Shown piece after piece: positions 35,248-49,384 of a stretch of 64,000 nt of DNA. The translations under genes were made by a program, and so were the position numbers. The stretch is taken from assembly GCF_016714285.1 (NCBI RefSeq), contig NZ_JADJNN010000011.1, forward strand, positions 268,625-332,624, given 5' to 3'. This DNA comes from Nannocystis sp. GTDB taxonomy: Bacteria; Myxococcota_A; Polyangia; Nannocystales; Nannocystaceae. Under the pieces are notes generated by a model that did no database searches, was not told where the DNA came from, and saw nothing but the letters and a program-made list of their open reading frames with translations. Every line of letters starts with the position of its first letter. Within the stretch, counting starts at the first letter, position 1.

Positions 35248-37131
35248 ATGGCCTGCCATACCCTGTCCCGTCGCGTCACCGCCCTGTCCTCGTGCACCGT
35301 CCTCCTGCTCGCCGCCTGCGGCGACGACAGCCGCGCCGACACCACCGCCACCCAGGCGACCGCCACCGACGCCACCGGCGTCTCGGTCAGCGTCAGCGCC
35401 ACCGACACCACCCCGCCCACCAGCAGCGCCAGCGACAGCGACAGCCCGACCACCAGCGGCAGCATGAGCGCCACCGAGGGCGCGACCACCACCAACGGCA
35501 GCACCGGCCCACTCACCGCCACCACCACCGACGCCACCACCGCAGACACCGCCAGCACCGGCGACGCCCCCTGTCCCATGGGACAGATCGAGTGCGACGG
35601 CAACACCGCCAAGGTCTGCGACGGCATGGGCGGCTTCTCCAGCGAGACCCCCTGCCCGACCGCCTGCGCCCCCATGCTCGGCTGCGTCCTCTGCGTCCCC
35701 GGCACCTACCAGTGCACCGGCGATGTCTCCCAGGTCTGCACCGACGACGGCATGGCCTGGGTCGACGGCCAGACCTGCGACGCCGTCCAGGGCCTCGCCT
35801 GCGACCCCGGCACCGGCGCCTGCCTCGGCGCCTGCGCCGGCCTCGGCACCAGCTACATCGGCTGCGATTACTACCCCGTCGTCACCCAGCAGTACGACCC
35901 CTACGTCGGCGGTAACCCCTACGCCGTCGCCGTCGCCAACACCACGGCCCAGGCCGCCACCATCACGATCACCCGCGGCGCCAACCCGGTGCTGATGGAC
36001 ATGGTCCCCGCCAGCAGCGTCAAGGTCATCCCGCTGCCCTGGGTCAGCGAGCTCGCCAACGGCTCCGGCCCGACCGTCCTCGCCGTCGACGCCGCCTACC
36101 GCCTGCGCTCCACCCAGCCCGTCACGGTCTATCAGTACAACCCGCTCAACGCCGACGTCACCAACGACGCATCGCTCCTGCTCCCCGTCAACACCTGGAC
36201 CGGCAACTACCTGGTCGCCGCCTGGCAGAACTGGGACGGCATCAACCTGCCCGGCTGGTACTCCGTCACCGCCAGCAAAGACAACACCATGGTCACCGTC
36301 AAGGCCGCCAAGGGCGGCACGCCGACCCAGGCCGGCGGCGGCGTCGACGGCCAGGGCAACGGCGTCGTCGTGATGAACGAGGGCGACGTATTGCAGGTGA
36401 TCACCGCCTCCGGCGGCGAGCTCACCGGCTCGATCGTCACCGCCGACAAGCCCGTCCAGGTCATGGGCGGCCACGAGTGCACCCAGGTCCCGATCGGCGT
36501 CACCGCCTGCGACCACCTCGAGGAGAGCATGTTCCCCATCGAGGCCCTGGCCAAGGAGTACATCGTCGTCCCGCCCGTCCAGGTCCCCAACGACCAGGCC
36601 GAGAAGGCCGTCATCGTCCGCATCGTCGCCTCCGAGGCCAACACCACCCTCACCTTCGACCCCGACCAGGCGGTCAACAAGCTGCTCGCCAACGCCGGCG
36701 ACTTCGTCGAGATCCCGCCCACGATCGCCAAGTTCGTCGTCAAGGCCGACAAGAAGATCCTCGTCGCCGAATACATGGTCGGCCAGGACGGCGGCTACGG
36801 CACCTCCGACCCCGCCATGCTCATCGCCGTGCCCACCGCCCAGTTCCGCAAGAACTACCTCTTTTATGCCCAGACCGGCTGGCAGGCCAACTACGTCGAT
36901 ATCCTCGCACCCGCTGGCGCCAATGTGATGGTCGACGGTATGGGCGTGGCAAACTTCGCCCCCATCGGCGCCACCGGCTTCTCCCTCGCCCACGTCAAGC
37001 TCAGCAACGGCGGCGACGGCTCGCACAGCGTCACCGGCGACCAGGGCGTCGGCATCTCCGTCTACGGCGTCGTCAGCTACGGCAGCTATTGGTACCCCGG
37101 CGGCCTCGACCTCGACGTCATTCCGCAGTGA
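35248..37131 (+). CDS. IgGFc-binding-type lipoprotein (first copy)
   Basis: 627 residues from the ATG at 35248. Signal peptide with lipobox LLLAACGDD. A Thr/Ser/Asp linker (about 30-105) leads to a Cys-rich stretch (CPMGQIECDG, CVLCVPGTYQCTG) and then the IgGFc-binding protein N-terminal domain (PF17517): YPVVTQQYDPY, TQPVTVYQYNPLN, NDASLLLPVNTWTGNYLV, KPVQVMGGHECTQVP, CDHLEESMFP and the final YWYPGGLDLDV. The domain is common on myxobacterial surfaces; binding to immunoglobulin is a family name, not an expected role. A paralogue lies at 56795-58648. It follows the DUF5989 gene by 89 bases but is probably a separate unit. Confidence 0.9.
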   Translation: MACHTLSRRVTALSSCTVLLLAACGDDSRADTTATQATATDATGVSVSVSATDTTPPTSSASDSDSPTTSGSMSATEGATTTNGSTGPLTATTTDATTADTASTGDAPCPMGQIECDGNTAKVCDGMGGFSSETPCPTACAPMLGCVLCVPGTYQCTGDVSQVCTDDGMAWVDGQTCDAVQGLACDPGTGACLGACAGLGTSYIGCDYYPVVTQQYDPYVGGNPYAVAVANTTAQAATITITRGANPVLMDMVPASSVKVIPLPWVSELANGSGPTVLAVDAAYRLRSTQPVTVYQYNPLNADVTNDASLLLPVNTWTGNYLVAAWQNWDGINLPGWYSVTASKDNTMVTVKAAKGGTPTQAGGGVDGQGNGVVVMNEGDVLQVITASGGELTGSIVTADKPVQVMGGHECTQVPIGVTACDHLEESMFPIEALAKEYIVVPPVQVPNDQAEKAVIVRIVASEANTTLTFDPDQAVNKLLANAGDFVEIPPTIAKFVVKADKKILVAEYMVGQDGGYGTSDPAMLIAVPTAQFRKNYLFYAQTGWQANYVDILAPAGANVMVDGMGVANFAPIGATGFSLAHVKLSNGGDGSHSVTGDQGVGISVYGVVSYGSYWYPGGLDLDVIPQ

Positions 37132-37290
37132 GCGCCGCATGGTCGTGATCGCACCCTGGCGATCTCGCGCCGCACAATCCCCTGTTGTCCACAAGCCCCG
37201 ACTCCGATACTGTAGCGGCTTGCCACGGCGACAGTGCCGTCGATGAGTTGGACTGGACCGCGCACAGCGGTCCGTGGGGAGGGTGGAACA

Positions 37291-39726
<2,436 letters not shown>

Positions 39727-39746
39727 CCCACCACACCACCACGACC

Positions 39747-39783
39747 CGGGGCCGGTCGCTCGCCATCCGCGAGCCCGGCCCCG
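39747..39783. terminator. Bidirectional hairpin between convergent DUF4215 genes
   Basis: A 9-bp stem CGGGGCCGG / CCGGCCCCG (39747-39755, 39775-39783), a two-base bulge and a further 6-bp stem GCTCGC / GCGAGC around a CATCC loop lie between the two stops. The plus-strand side continues TTCCTGTTC. It is well placed to end transcription from both sides. Confidence 0.75.
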
Positions 39784-39798
39784 TTCCTGTTCGCCGTA

Positions 39799-41393
39799 TC
39801 AGCGCACCATCAACCAGCGCGAGGCCCCGTTCTTGTGGCAATCGTGCACCGGGTTGGCCCCATCCGGCGTGGCCGCGTCGGTCGCAAAGGTGTCCGCCGA
39901 ATTGCTCGTGATCGCGACGCCCTTCCACGGATAGTTGGCCAGCGCGCAGCCGTAGGCGTTCTGCGCGAACTCGTCGATGTGCCAGGCCCCCGCGCACCCC
40001 TCCGTGGTCCCGATGTGCCAGGTGCAGATCGTCTTGTTCAGCACCAGGTTGCCCTTGAGCTGGGCCTCCTTGTACAGCACCTTGGTCCAGTTGAAGCAGG
40101 TGTTCGGCCCACCCTGCCCGTTGAACAGGTTGGTCGCCGCCGTCAACAGGTAGTCGCTACCGCGGCAGTCGATGCGCATGTCGGTCGAGACGTCGCGCAG
40201 CGCCGTCATCGTCGCCTTGGCCAGGCGATGCTTGGCCATCGTCGGGTCGCCCGCGTTCACCGCGAGGTCGTTGTACAGCGCCTTGCCGATCGTCTGCGCC
40301 CCGAACGGGCTCTTCTCCAGCAGGGTCCAGCCGCCGTTCGCGGTCACCATGTCGCAGTACACCGGGAAGCCCGGCTGCCCGCCGCCGCCGTCCGGGTCGA
40401 CGCTGTACACCCCACTCTTCGCCATCGGCAGCGCCGCCAGCAGCTCCTTGCAGCTCTTGGGCGCCGTGCACTTGCTGGTGCACCCGTCCTCCTCGACCCC
40501 GTTGCCGTCGTCGCACTGCTCGACCCCCGCCTGCACCTTGCCGTCGCCGCACTTCGCCGCCGCGCAACTGCTAAGGCACGCGTCCGTGTCGTCCATGTTG
40601 CCGTCGTCGCAGTCCTCGACGCCCACCTGAACCAGCAGGTCGCCGCACTTCGCCGCCACGCAGCTGCTGAGGCACGCGTCCGTCTCCTCCATGTTGCCGT
40701 CGTCGCACTCCTCCGTCCCCGCCTGCACCGCACCGTCGCCGCACTTCGCCGGTTCGCAGGTCGCCAGGCACGCGTCCGTGTCGTCCTGGTTGCCATCGTC
40801 ACACGCCTCGACCCCTTCCTGCACCGCACCGTCGCCGCAGCTGGCCGCCAGACAGGTGGCGAGACACATGTCGGTGTCGTCGGCGTTGCCGTCGTCGCAT
40901 ACCTCACCGGGCTGCACCACCCGTCGCCGCAGCTGGCCAGCGCGCAGGTGTTGCTGCACTCGTCGTCGTCGACCGGGTTGCCGTCGTCGCAGGCCTCGAC
41001 CCCCGCCTGGACCAGCCCGTCGCCGCACTTCGCCGCCTTGCAGGCCAACGTGCAGGCCGCGTCGTCGGCGTTCTCGGCCCCGACGTCGCACTCCTCCCCG
41101 GCGTCCTGCACCCCGTCGCCGCAGATCGGCGCCGGCCCGGTCGTCGGTTCGCCCGTGCTCCCGTCGCCCGTGCTCCCGTCGCTCACGCTCCCGGTCCCCT
41201 CGGTGAGGCCCGTCGTCGGCGCGCCCGTCGTCTCGTCCGGCGCGCCGGTGCTGGTCCCGTCCACGGTCGACTGCGTCGTCGGCCCGGCCCCGCTCGAGCC
41301 CCCGCTCGCGCCGCCATCGTCACCGCCACAGGCCGCAAGCGCCGCCGCGATCACAGCCAACCCGCTCCATCCACCCAAACTACGCAGTTTCAT
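39799..41393 (-). pseudogene. DUF4215/fibrinogen-like lipoprotein, interrupted by a one-base frameshift as sequenced
   Basis: From the ATG at 41393 (alternatives at 41402 and 41411): lipobox AALAACGGDDGG, a Thr/Gly linker, and DUF4215 repeats up to CALASCGDG. There the frame is lost at about 40918-40924 and continues as VVQPGEVCDDGN in another frame to the stop at 39799. One added base restores 531 residues with seven DUF4215 repeats and a C-terminal fibrinogen-like domain (KSCKELLAALPMAKSGVYSV, DPDGGGG, YCDMVTANGGWTLLE). The layout is that of the 811-residue protein converging from 37291, but with half the repeats. Sequencing error, genuine decay and phase variation are all possible; the repeats on both sides look well conserved. 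Confidence 0.88.
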
Positions 41394-41498
41394 GGTCGCC
41401 ATTGTAGGCAATGTGCCAGCGCCGCGAAGGGCTTTTTTTCAACCTACCCCGGCATACCCTCGCGCCCCGGATCCGCGCCCGCGATCCGCTGTAATGGA

Positions 41499-41599
41499 CC
41501 CGCCCGGATCAGCTGCGCCAGTAGCGGCGCGCGTACGTCCGGGGATTGGCCCGCCCGGTCAGTTGCGCCGGTAGCTGAGCGCGTACTTCAGGGGATTGG
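41499..41599. repeat. Tandem duplication of a lipoprotein gene 3' end
   Basis: Two abutting units of 51 and 50 bases (41499-41549 and 41550-41599) both begin CCCGCCCGG and end GGGGATTGG, at roughly 80% identity. The right unit contains the last 13 codons and the stop of the lipoprotein gene; the left unit is a degenerate copy of it lying just downstream. Confidence 0.88.
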
Positions 41600-42626
41600 T
41601 CAGGCGATCCGACGTCACCGTCACGCTCAGCGTGAGCCGGTCGCCCGACTCATCGAGCGTCCAGGTGTTGCGCCGCCCGCCGTCGTCGGCCGTGTACGTC
41701 TGCACCAGCCGTCCCTTCACCAGGCTCACGCTGACCTGCACCGCCTTGCCGCTGTCGCTGGTCCACGGCACCGCCGGACCGTCGATCCGGTGCACCAGCG
41801 TGCGCCCCACCACCGAGGTCATCGACACCTTGTCGCCGTCGACCGCGATCGTCACCTGCTCGCGGATCGGGTTGGCATCGCGCAGCCGCTTGCGACCGAT
41901 CCCCCGGATCAGCGCGTTCAGCTCCATCGCCGCCGCCTCGATCGCCGTCTCGAGGTTCTGCCGCTGCGCGTCCCCGCCGACGAATTTGAAGGTCCCCACA
42001 AAGCGCTGCTCCGCCGGCACGACCGGCGGCGCAGGCTGCACCGGTGCAGGCTCGGGCTCGGGCGCAGGCGCAGGCGCAGGTGCGGGTGCCGGCTCGGGCG
42101 CCACTGGCGGGCTGTCCGAAGGGACAGGTGCGGGCGCGTCCGGCTTCGCCGCCGCTGGCTTCTTCGCGCCCTTCTTCGCCTCGCCCGTCGCCCCCACGCT
42201 CGCCCCACCCGCTGCCCCAGCACCCGCCCCTTCCGCGTTCGCCACCGCCGCACCACCCGCGCTCGCCCCTTCCACACCACCCGCGCTCGCCCCTTCCACA
42301 CCGCCCGCGCTCGCCCCTTCCACACCGCCCGCGCTCGCCTCCACAGCACCCGCGCTCGCCGCTCCCACGCTGCCCGCGCTCGCCCCCGCTGCCTCTGCAC
42401 CCACCCGCGCCACAGCCTCGGTCTTCCCGCTCCCCGTGGCCCCGTCCGCTGCCGACCTGTCCCCAGGGACAGCCTTGGCCGCGACCACCGGATCGTCCGC
42501 AAACGGATCGTCAAACTCCTCCGGCACGGCTGCCGGCGCCGCCGCTTCACCGCAGGCGATCACCGTCAGGCACAGCAGGACCGCAACGCAACGCAGACGA
42601 GGCAAAGACCGAGACCCGACGAGCAT
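41559..42626 (-). CDS. Lipoprotein with Ala/Gly-rich repeat linker and beta-rich C-terminal domain
   Basis: 355 residues from the ATG at 42626. Lipobox CLTVIACGEAA, then FDDPFADDP. A long linker contains four to five copies of an 8-residue repeat (ASAGGVEG, from a 24-bp DNA repeat near 42250-42350) and a Pro/Ala/Glu stretch. The C-terminal domain (about 205-355) begins FVGTFKFVGGDAQR and has alternating strands (VSMTSVVGRTLVHRIDG, RLTLSVTVTSDRL), resembling a lipocalin-like ligand-binding barrel, but no family can be named. Two TGTCC palindromes (about 42111 and 42458) are translated within the linker. It probably sits in the outer membrane facing the periplasm or the surface. Confidence 0.8.
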   Translation of the reverse strand: MLVGSRSLPRLRCVAVLLCLTVIACGEAAAPAAVPEEFDDPFADDPVVAAKAVPGDRSAADGATGSGKTEAVARVGAEAAGASAGSVGAASAGAVEASAGGVEGASAGGVEGASAGGVEGASAGGAAVANAEGAGAGAAGGASVGATGEAKKGAKKPAAAKPDAPAPVPSDSPPVAPEPAPAPAPAPAPEPEPAPVQPAPPVVPAEQRFVGTFKFVGGDAQRQNLETAIEAAAMELNALIRGIGRKRLRDANPIREQVTIAVDGDKVSMTSVVGRTLVHRIDGPAVPWTSDSGKAVQVSVSLVKGRLVQTYTADDGGRRNTWTLDESGDRLTLSVTVTSDRLTNPLKYALSYRRN

Positions 42627-42794
42627 CCGCGCACGATAGCAGCCGCGCACCGCCCCGATCTACGGTCCTGATCGTCCGTCATCCGCGACCGCCGCCCCGC
42701 GACATACCGCGACGAATGCCATCCCGGACCCACCGCTCCGCGTCCTCGCGGCTCTCGTCGGCGACCGCGGGCCTGGGCTATCCTGGCAGACTCG

Positions 42795-44885
<2,091 letters not shown>

Positions 44886-44941
44886 CATCATTAACAAAGT
44901 TACATTGCCCGCCGCGACGCCGAGGCGGTACCCTCGCGCGC

Positions 44942-45598
44942 ATGGCTTTCTCGAAGCATTCCCCCCTCGTCCTCTCCCTCGCGCTGCTCGCGGCGTGCGG
45001 CCCCGGCACCAACACCAGCGACGCCGGCACCGACACCACCGACAGCGGCCCCGGCACCACCCAGGCGGCCTCCACCGGCGACACCCCCACCACCGACACG
45101 CCGACCACCGCCAACAACACCAGCGATCCGACCCTGGCAACCTCGAGCGCCACCTCGAGCGCCACCTCCGAGGCCACCACCGCCGACGCCACCACCGGCG
45201 AGCCCGTCTGCCCCGACGTCTTCCCCGAGGACGGCGCCCCCTGCGACGCCGAGGGCCTCACCTGCGGCGGCCCCTGCGAGGACCCCTGCTCCTTCTGCAA
45301 CGTCATCCGCTGCGAGGGGGGCAAGTGGGCCCAGCTCGAGGTGTTCCCCGCCGACTGCCCCGATTGCGAGACGGTATGCGCCCTCGTCGTCCCGCTCGCC
45401 TGCATGGCCGGCCCGCCCGACATGGACACCTGCGTCACCGGCTGCCAGACCACCCAGGCGGGCAATTGCGGCCTCGTCTACAACATCATGCTCGCCTGCA
45501 TCGGCGGCGCCCCCAGCTTCATCTGCGACGCCGACGGCCACCCGAACGTCGCCGGCTGCGAGACCCAGTTCGCCGACCTCTACGCTTGCCTCGGCTGA
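44942..45598 (+). CDS. Cys-rich lipoprotein
   Basis: 218 residues from the ATG at 44942. Lipobox LALLAACGPG; Thr/Asp/Ser linker to about residue 80 (TGDTPTTDTPTT, ATSSATSSATSEATT). The C-terminal domain has about 20 cysteines: CGGPCEDPCSFCNVIRC, CPDCETVC, CVTGCQTTQAGNC and the final CETQFADLYACLG. No known family is recognised. The FAD-linked oxidase gene starts 23 bases downstream and has its own ribosome-binding site, so the two may be co-expressed. Confidence 0.82.
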   Translation: MAFSKHSPLVLSLALLAACGPGTNTSDAGTDTTDSGPGTTQAASTGDTPTTDTPTTANNTSDPTLATSSATSSATSEATTADATTGEPVCPDVFPEDGAPCDAEGLTCGGPCEDPCSFCNVIRCEGGKWAQLEVFPADCPDCETVCALVVPLACMAGPPDMDTCVTGCQTTQAGNCGLVYNIMLACIGGAPSFICDADGHPNVAGCETQFADLYACLG

Positions 45599-45621
45599 TA
45601 CCCCCGAGCAAGGAGCCAACA

Positions 45622-47574
45622 ATGAGCGACGCACGCGACCGCAAGCCCAGCCCGCAGTCCAACTGGGCGGGCACGATCACCTACACCCCCGCGAGCGTCG
45701 CCCAGCCCGCGAGCGTCGATGAGCTCAAGCAGATCCTCAAGGCCGCGCAGCAGCAGGGCCGCAAGGTCCGCCCGCGCGGCACCGGTCACTCGTGGAATGA
45801 CGCCATCGTCACCCGCGAATGCTCGATCAACACGAACCGCCTCGCCCCGCCGAAGGTCCCGTATACGACGCAGATCATCACCGGCGCCGACGGCAAGCCG
45901 TACTGCCTGCTCAGCGTCCCGCCCGGCATGAATCAGGGCGACTTCTCGCTGCTGGCCCAGCAGCACGGCTGCCCGCTGCCCACCCAGGGCCCCGCGCCCG
46001 ACATCACCCTCAGCGGCTTCACGGCCAACGGCTGCCACGGCACCGGCTGGCAGCAGCCGACCATCGCCGAGCTGGTCCACGCCATCGAGCTCCAGGGCCC
46101 CGGCGGCGAGACCCTACATTTCGACGCCACCAGCATGCCCGAGTCTCTGCGCAGCCTCGGCATCTCCGGCCCCGACATGCTCAACCTCGTGCGCGTGCAC
46201 CTCGGCGCGCTCGGCGTGCTCTCGCGGATCACCTTCAAACTCCCGATCCAGCCGTTCAACCTGCGCGCGACCAACAAATTCGTCCGCCTCACCGAAGTCC
46301 TCGATCGCAACGACCCCGGCAAGCTCAAGGCCCTGATCGAGGGCCACGATTATGTCGAGCTGTTCTGGTTCCCCTACAACAACTGGAAGTGGAAGGGCCT
46401 GCACGCCGAGCCCCTCGGGCCCGAGACCGACACCCTCTGGGTCATGATCTTCGATCGCACCAGCGACCCGCCGACCGCGACCGACGCCCTCATCAACCTG
46501 TGGAACGACGCCATGGGCGTGCTGGCCGTCATCGGCGAGGCCAACGGCTGGGTCCTCTCGCGCCGCCCCGACGCCGCCCCGATGTACTCGAGCCTCGCCC
46601 TCGGCAGCATGAAGTGGAAGAACCTCTTCAACGACGGCGTGGTCTTCAAGCCCCGCGACGCCTTCCTCTACCAGAAGCGCTACTTTCGCAGCTTCCTCGA
46701 CCTCGAGTTCACGATCCCCATGAATAGCGACCCAGGCGGCCAGGGCTTCGCCGACGTCGTCGCCGGCTTCTACCAGCTGGTCGACCGCATGGAGGCCTGG
46801 CGCAACAGCGGCGGCGACCAGCCCTACCCGATCAACCTCAACGTCCACGCCCGCTTCGTCAAGAACAGCCAGGCCGCGCTCTCCCCCGCCTTCGCCCCCG
46901 CCGGCTCCTCCACTCACACCTGCTACATCGAATACCTCAGCTACTCCCACGGCCGCCTCACCGCCGACTACGACGATTTCAGCCGCGACTTCTACAGCCC
47001 CGCCCACGCCGATGGCTGGAAGAAGTACGGCGGTATCCCCAATTGGGGCAAGGACCTCGCCAGCGTGCCCAAAGTCGCCAGCTACGTGCACGGGCGCCTC
47101 GGCACCCGCCTGCAACAATTCCTGCAGGTCCGCGACCGCATCGACCCCGGCGGCAAGACCTTCACCAACGACTACCTCGCCGCATTCTTCACCGGCACCG
47201 ACCTGCCCGCCCGCGCCGCCCCCATCGCCTCCCCGCTCGCCGCCCCCATCGCCTCCCCAATCGCTTCCCCAATCGCCACCCCCACGGCCCCCTCAACCCG
47301 CAGCGTCCCGCTGCCGCCGCTCGACCTCCAGCGCCTCCCCAATCTCTCCTCGCCGTGGACCCGCACGCTCGCCACTGGCCCCGTCGAGCTGGCCCACGAC
47401 GTCGCCCACGGCGTCGCCTACCTCCTCACCGCGCACGGCGAGGTCAACGTCCTCGCCGTCCAGCACGACCCCGCGACCCACCAGCTGCACTACACCACCG
47501 TCACCCCCTCGCAGCACCTGCTGCCAGAGCAGATCCTCGACCGCGTGACGGCGGCGCATCACGCCCCGCCCTGA
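45622..47574 (+). CDS. FAD-dependent oxidase, D-arabinono-1,4-lactone oxidase type
   Basis: 650 residues from the ATG at 45622, preceded by AAGGAG. The N-terminal FAD-binding (PCMH) domain holds RPRGTGHSWND, where the His is the likely covalent FAD site, and GFTANGCHGTGWQQPT. The ALO-type C-terminal domain contains FTIPMNSD, IEYLSYSHGR and WKKYGGIPNWGKDL, the counterpart of the HWGK substrate-site motif. The family oxidises aldonolactones or sugar alcohols with O2 and releases H2O2. Beyond the normal end (about residue 530) is an Ala/Pro/Ser linker (IASPIASPIATPTAP) and a further roughly 90-residue domain of unknown role. There is no signal peptide. Confidence 0.88.
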   Translation: MSDARDRKPSPQSNWAGTITYTPASVAQPASVDELKQILKAAQQQGRKVRPRGTGHSWNDAIVTRECSINTNRLAPPKVPYTTQIITGADGKPYCLLSVPPGMNQGDFSLLAQQHGCPLPTQGPAPDITLSGFTANGCHGTGWQQPTIAELVHAIELQGPGGETLHFDATSMPESLRSLGISGPDMLNLVRVHLGALGVLSRITFKLPIQPFNLRATNKFVRLTEVLDRNDPGKLKALIEGHDYVELFWFPYNNWKWKGLHAEPLGPETDTLWVMIFDRTSDPPTATDALINLWNDAMGVLAVIGEANGWVLSRRPDAAPMYSSLALGSMKWKNLFNDGVVFKPRDAFLYQKRYFRSFLDLEFTIPMNSDPGGQGFADVVAGFYQLVDRMEAWRNSGGDQPYPINLNVHARFVKNSQAALSPAFAPAGSSTHTCYIEYLSYSHGRLTADYDDFSRDFYSPAHADGWKKYGGIPNWGKDLASVPKVASYVHGRLGTRLQQFLQVRDRIDPGGKTFTNDYLAAFFTGTDLPARAAPIASPLAAPIASPIASPIATPTAPSTRSVPLPPLDLQRLPNLSSPWTRTLATGPVELAHDVAHGVAYLLTAHGEVNVLAVQHDPATHQLHYTTVTPSQHLLPEQILDRVTAAHHAPP

Positions 47575-47631
47575 CCGCGCCTCCCGGCGCACGTCGGCTG
47601 TCACGCCCACACGCCCGCGGCAACTCGGGCC

Positions 47632-49323
47632 CTATCCCTTGCGCGGGTCGGCGCCGGGCTTCGGCGCCGGCGTTGGCGCCGGCTTCGTGGCGGGTGTGGC
47701 GACCGGCGGAGCCTCGCGCACCAAGAGCCGCTTCCCGGTGTCGCGCACGATATGGCGGTACCACGAATCCGTGTGCCTGGGATGATCTACCTTGCCCGAG
47801 GCGTCCCGGACGTTCCCGTCGATATACTTCACGAGGAGCTGCTCGCCGAACCTTCGCCAGTGCGCGTGGACCTTCTCGCCCTGGCGGACCGAATACTCGG
47901 TGAGGTACTTGCGCGCGGCTTCGGGGCTGCGCCGGTACTTTTCGACGGCGGTCTTTTCCACCTCCGCCTGGTCGGCGAAAAATCCGCCTTCCAGCGCCCG
48001 CTGCTCCTTCTGCACGTCGACCACGATGTCGCTCCAGCGCGCGTAGGCCTGGTTAGCCACCCAGTTGAACACCCAAAAAGAGGAGTCCCACGAGAACGTG
48101 CCGCGGTCGGCCACCCCCACCGCGAAGTTCCTCGGCACCTTGCGGATGCCCGCGTACATCGGCGTGTACACCGTCGTGGCGGTGTCATCGACGCCGAACC
48201 ACAGCACGCCGCCGATCGGGGCCGGCAGCCACGCACGCATCTGGGCCACGAACGTGAACCCCGTCTGCTGGGTGGAGATCGCGCGCTCGTGGAGGTACTT
48301 CTTGCCGTCCACCTCCCACGTCATCGGGCGCCAGCGGTAGGGCGCCGCGTACGGACCGGCTCCCACGTCCTTCGCGAGGTCGAGCGGCGTGCCCTCGAAA
48401 TGATCACGCATCAGCGCCATCGCGTCCTGCACGGTCAGCTGGCGATCGGGCTTGATCCACAGCGGCAATCGCTTGTCCGGCGCCGAGCCGTCCGCGTACT
48501 CGGGCCCCAGACCCAGCGAGGGCGCCGCGCGGCGGTAGATGCTCCACACCCGCGATTCGGAGAACCGCTGCGCCTCGAAGCCGAGCGGGTTGTAGGTGTC
48601 CGCGAAGCTGAAGTCCTTGTCCGCCCCCTTGTACCAGCCCTTCTCCCGCGCGAATGAGATGACATCGGGCGAATAGAGCGTGTCCGGCTCGTTCAGCGGG
48701 AACTGGCGGATCCTGGCATGGTTGGCGTGCGCCGAGATGGTGCCCTCGGGCAGGCGACGCGCCACCCACACCGCGCCCTTGTTGCCTTCGCCCTTGCCGA
48801 TCATCTCCATCAGCCACACCTCGTTCGGATCGGCGATCGAGAACGACTCGCCGGTGGAGGCATAGCCGTACTCCGCCACGAGCTTCGTCATCACCGTGAT
48901 GGCCTCGCGCGCCGTCCTGGCCCGCCCCAGCGTGATGTAGATCAGCGAGCCGTAATCGACGATGCCGGCCGGCGCTTCGAGCTCCTTGCGCCCGGTGAAG
49001 GTCGACTCGGCGATCGTGAGCTGGTGCTCGTTCATGTTGCCCACCACCGTGTAGGTCACCGGCGCCTGGGCGATCCGCCCGAGGAGCTTCCCGGTGTCCC
49101 ACTCGATGACGTCGCGCTGGGCCCCCGGCCGATGCCGCCCTGCCGGCGTGTAGTACAGCTCCCCGTAGAGCTCGTGCGCGTCGGCGTTGTACGTGATCAT
49201 GGTGGCGCCGTCCGTCGTCGCCCCCTTCGTCACGAGCATGCTCGTGCACGCTTGAACGGGTGGAGTCGCCAGAGCCGCCGTCAGGACGACGGCGGTGCAC
49301 AGGGCCAGAGTGCCTCGGATCAT
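47632..49323 (-). CDS. C69 (PepD-type) dipeptidase family protein, secreted
   Basis: 563 residues. The signal peptide is followed directly by ACTSMLVTKGAT; Cys26 would become the N-terminal nucleophile after processing, as in Ntn-hydrolase peptidases of family C69/U34. Conserved blocks follow: TYTVVGNMNEHQLTIAEST, IVDYGSLIYITLGRARTAR, GESFSIADPNEVWLMEMIGKG and WVARRLPEGTISAHANHARI. The length is typical of PepD-like dipeptidases plus a Pro/Ala/Lys tail. It probably cleaves dipeptides in the periplasm or outside, fitting a predatory or scavenging life. It has lower G+C than its neighbours by eye. It converges with the oxidase gene. Confidence 0.92.
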   Translation of the reverse strand: MIRGTLALCTAVVLTAALATPPVQACTSMLVTKGATTDGATMITYNADAHELYGELYYTPAGRHRPGAQRDVIEWDTGKLLGRIAQAPVTYTVVGNMNEHQLTIAESTFTGRKELEAPAGIVDYGSLIYITLGRARTAREAITVMTKLVAEYGYASTGESFSIADPNEVWLMEMIGKGEGNKGAVWVARRLPEGTISAHANHARIRQFPLNEPDTLYSPDVISFAREKGWYKGADKDFSFADTYNPLGFEAQRFSESRVWSIYRRAAPSLGLGPEYADGSAPDKRLPLWIKPDRQLTVQDAMALMRDHFEGTPLDLAKDVGAGPYAAPYRWRPMTWEVDGKKYLHERAISTQQTGFTFVAQMRAWLPAPIGGVLWFGVDDTATTVYTPMYAGIRKVPRNFAVGVADRGTFSWDSSFWVFNWVANQAYARWSDIVVDVQKEQRALEGGFFADQAEVEKTAVEKYRRSPEAARKYLTEYSVRQGEKVHAHWRRFGEQLLVKYIDGNVRDASGKVDHPRHTDSWYRHIVRDTGKRLLVREAPPVATPATKPAPTPAPKPGADPRKG

Positions 49324-49384
49324 GCCGCCGATGTTATCGCAGCCGGCCGCGATTGTGTTGGGGGAATGACCTCGCCTGCGCGCG

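Noticed and set aside
41430..41440. Intrinsic terminator at a run of seven T
   Set aside because: The preceding hairpin is weak, and no plus-strand gene ends there; it lies in the upstream region of a minus-strand gene.
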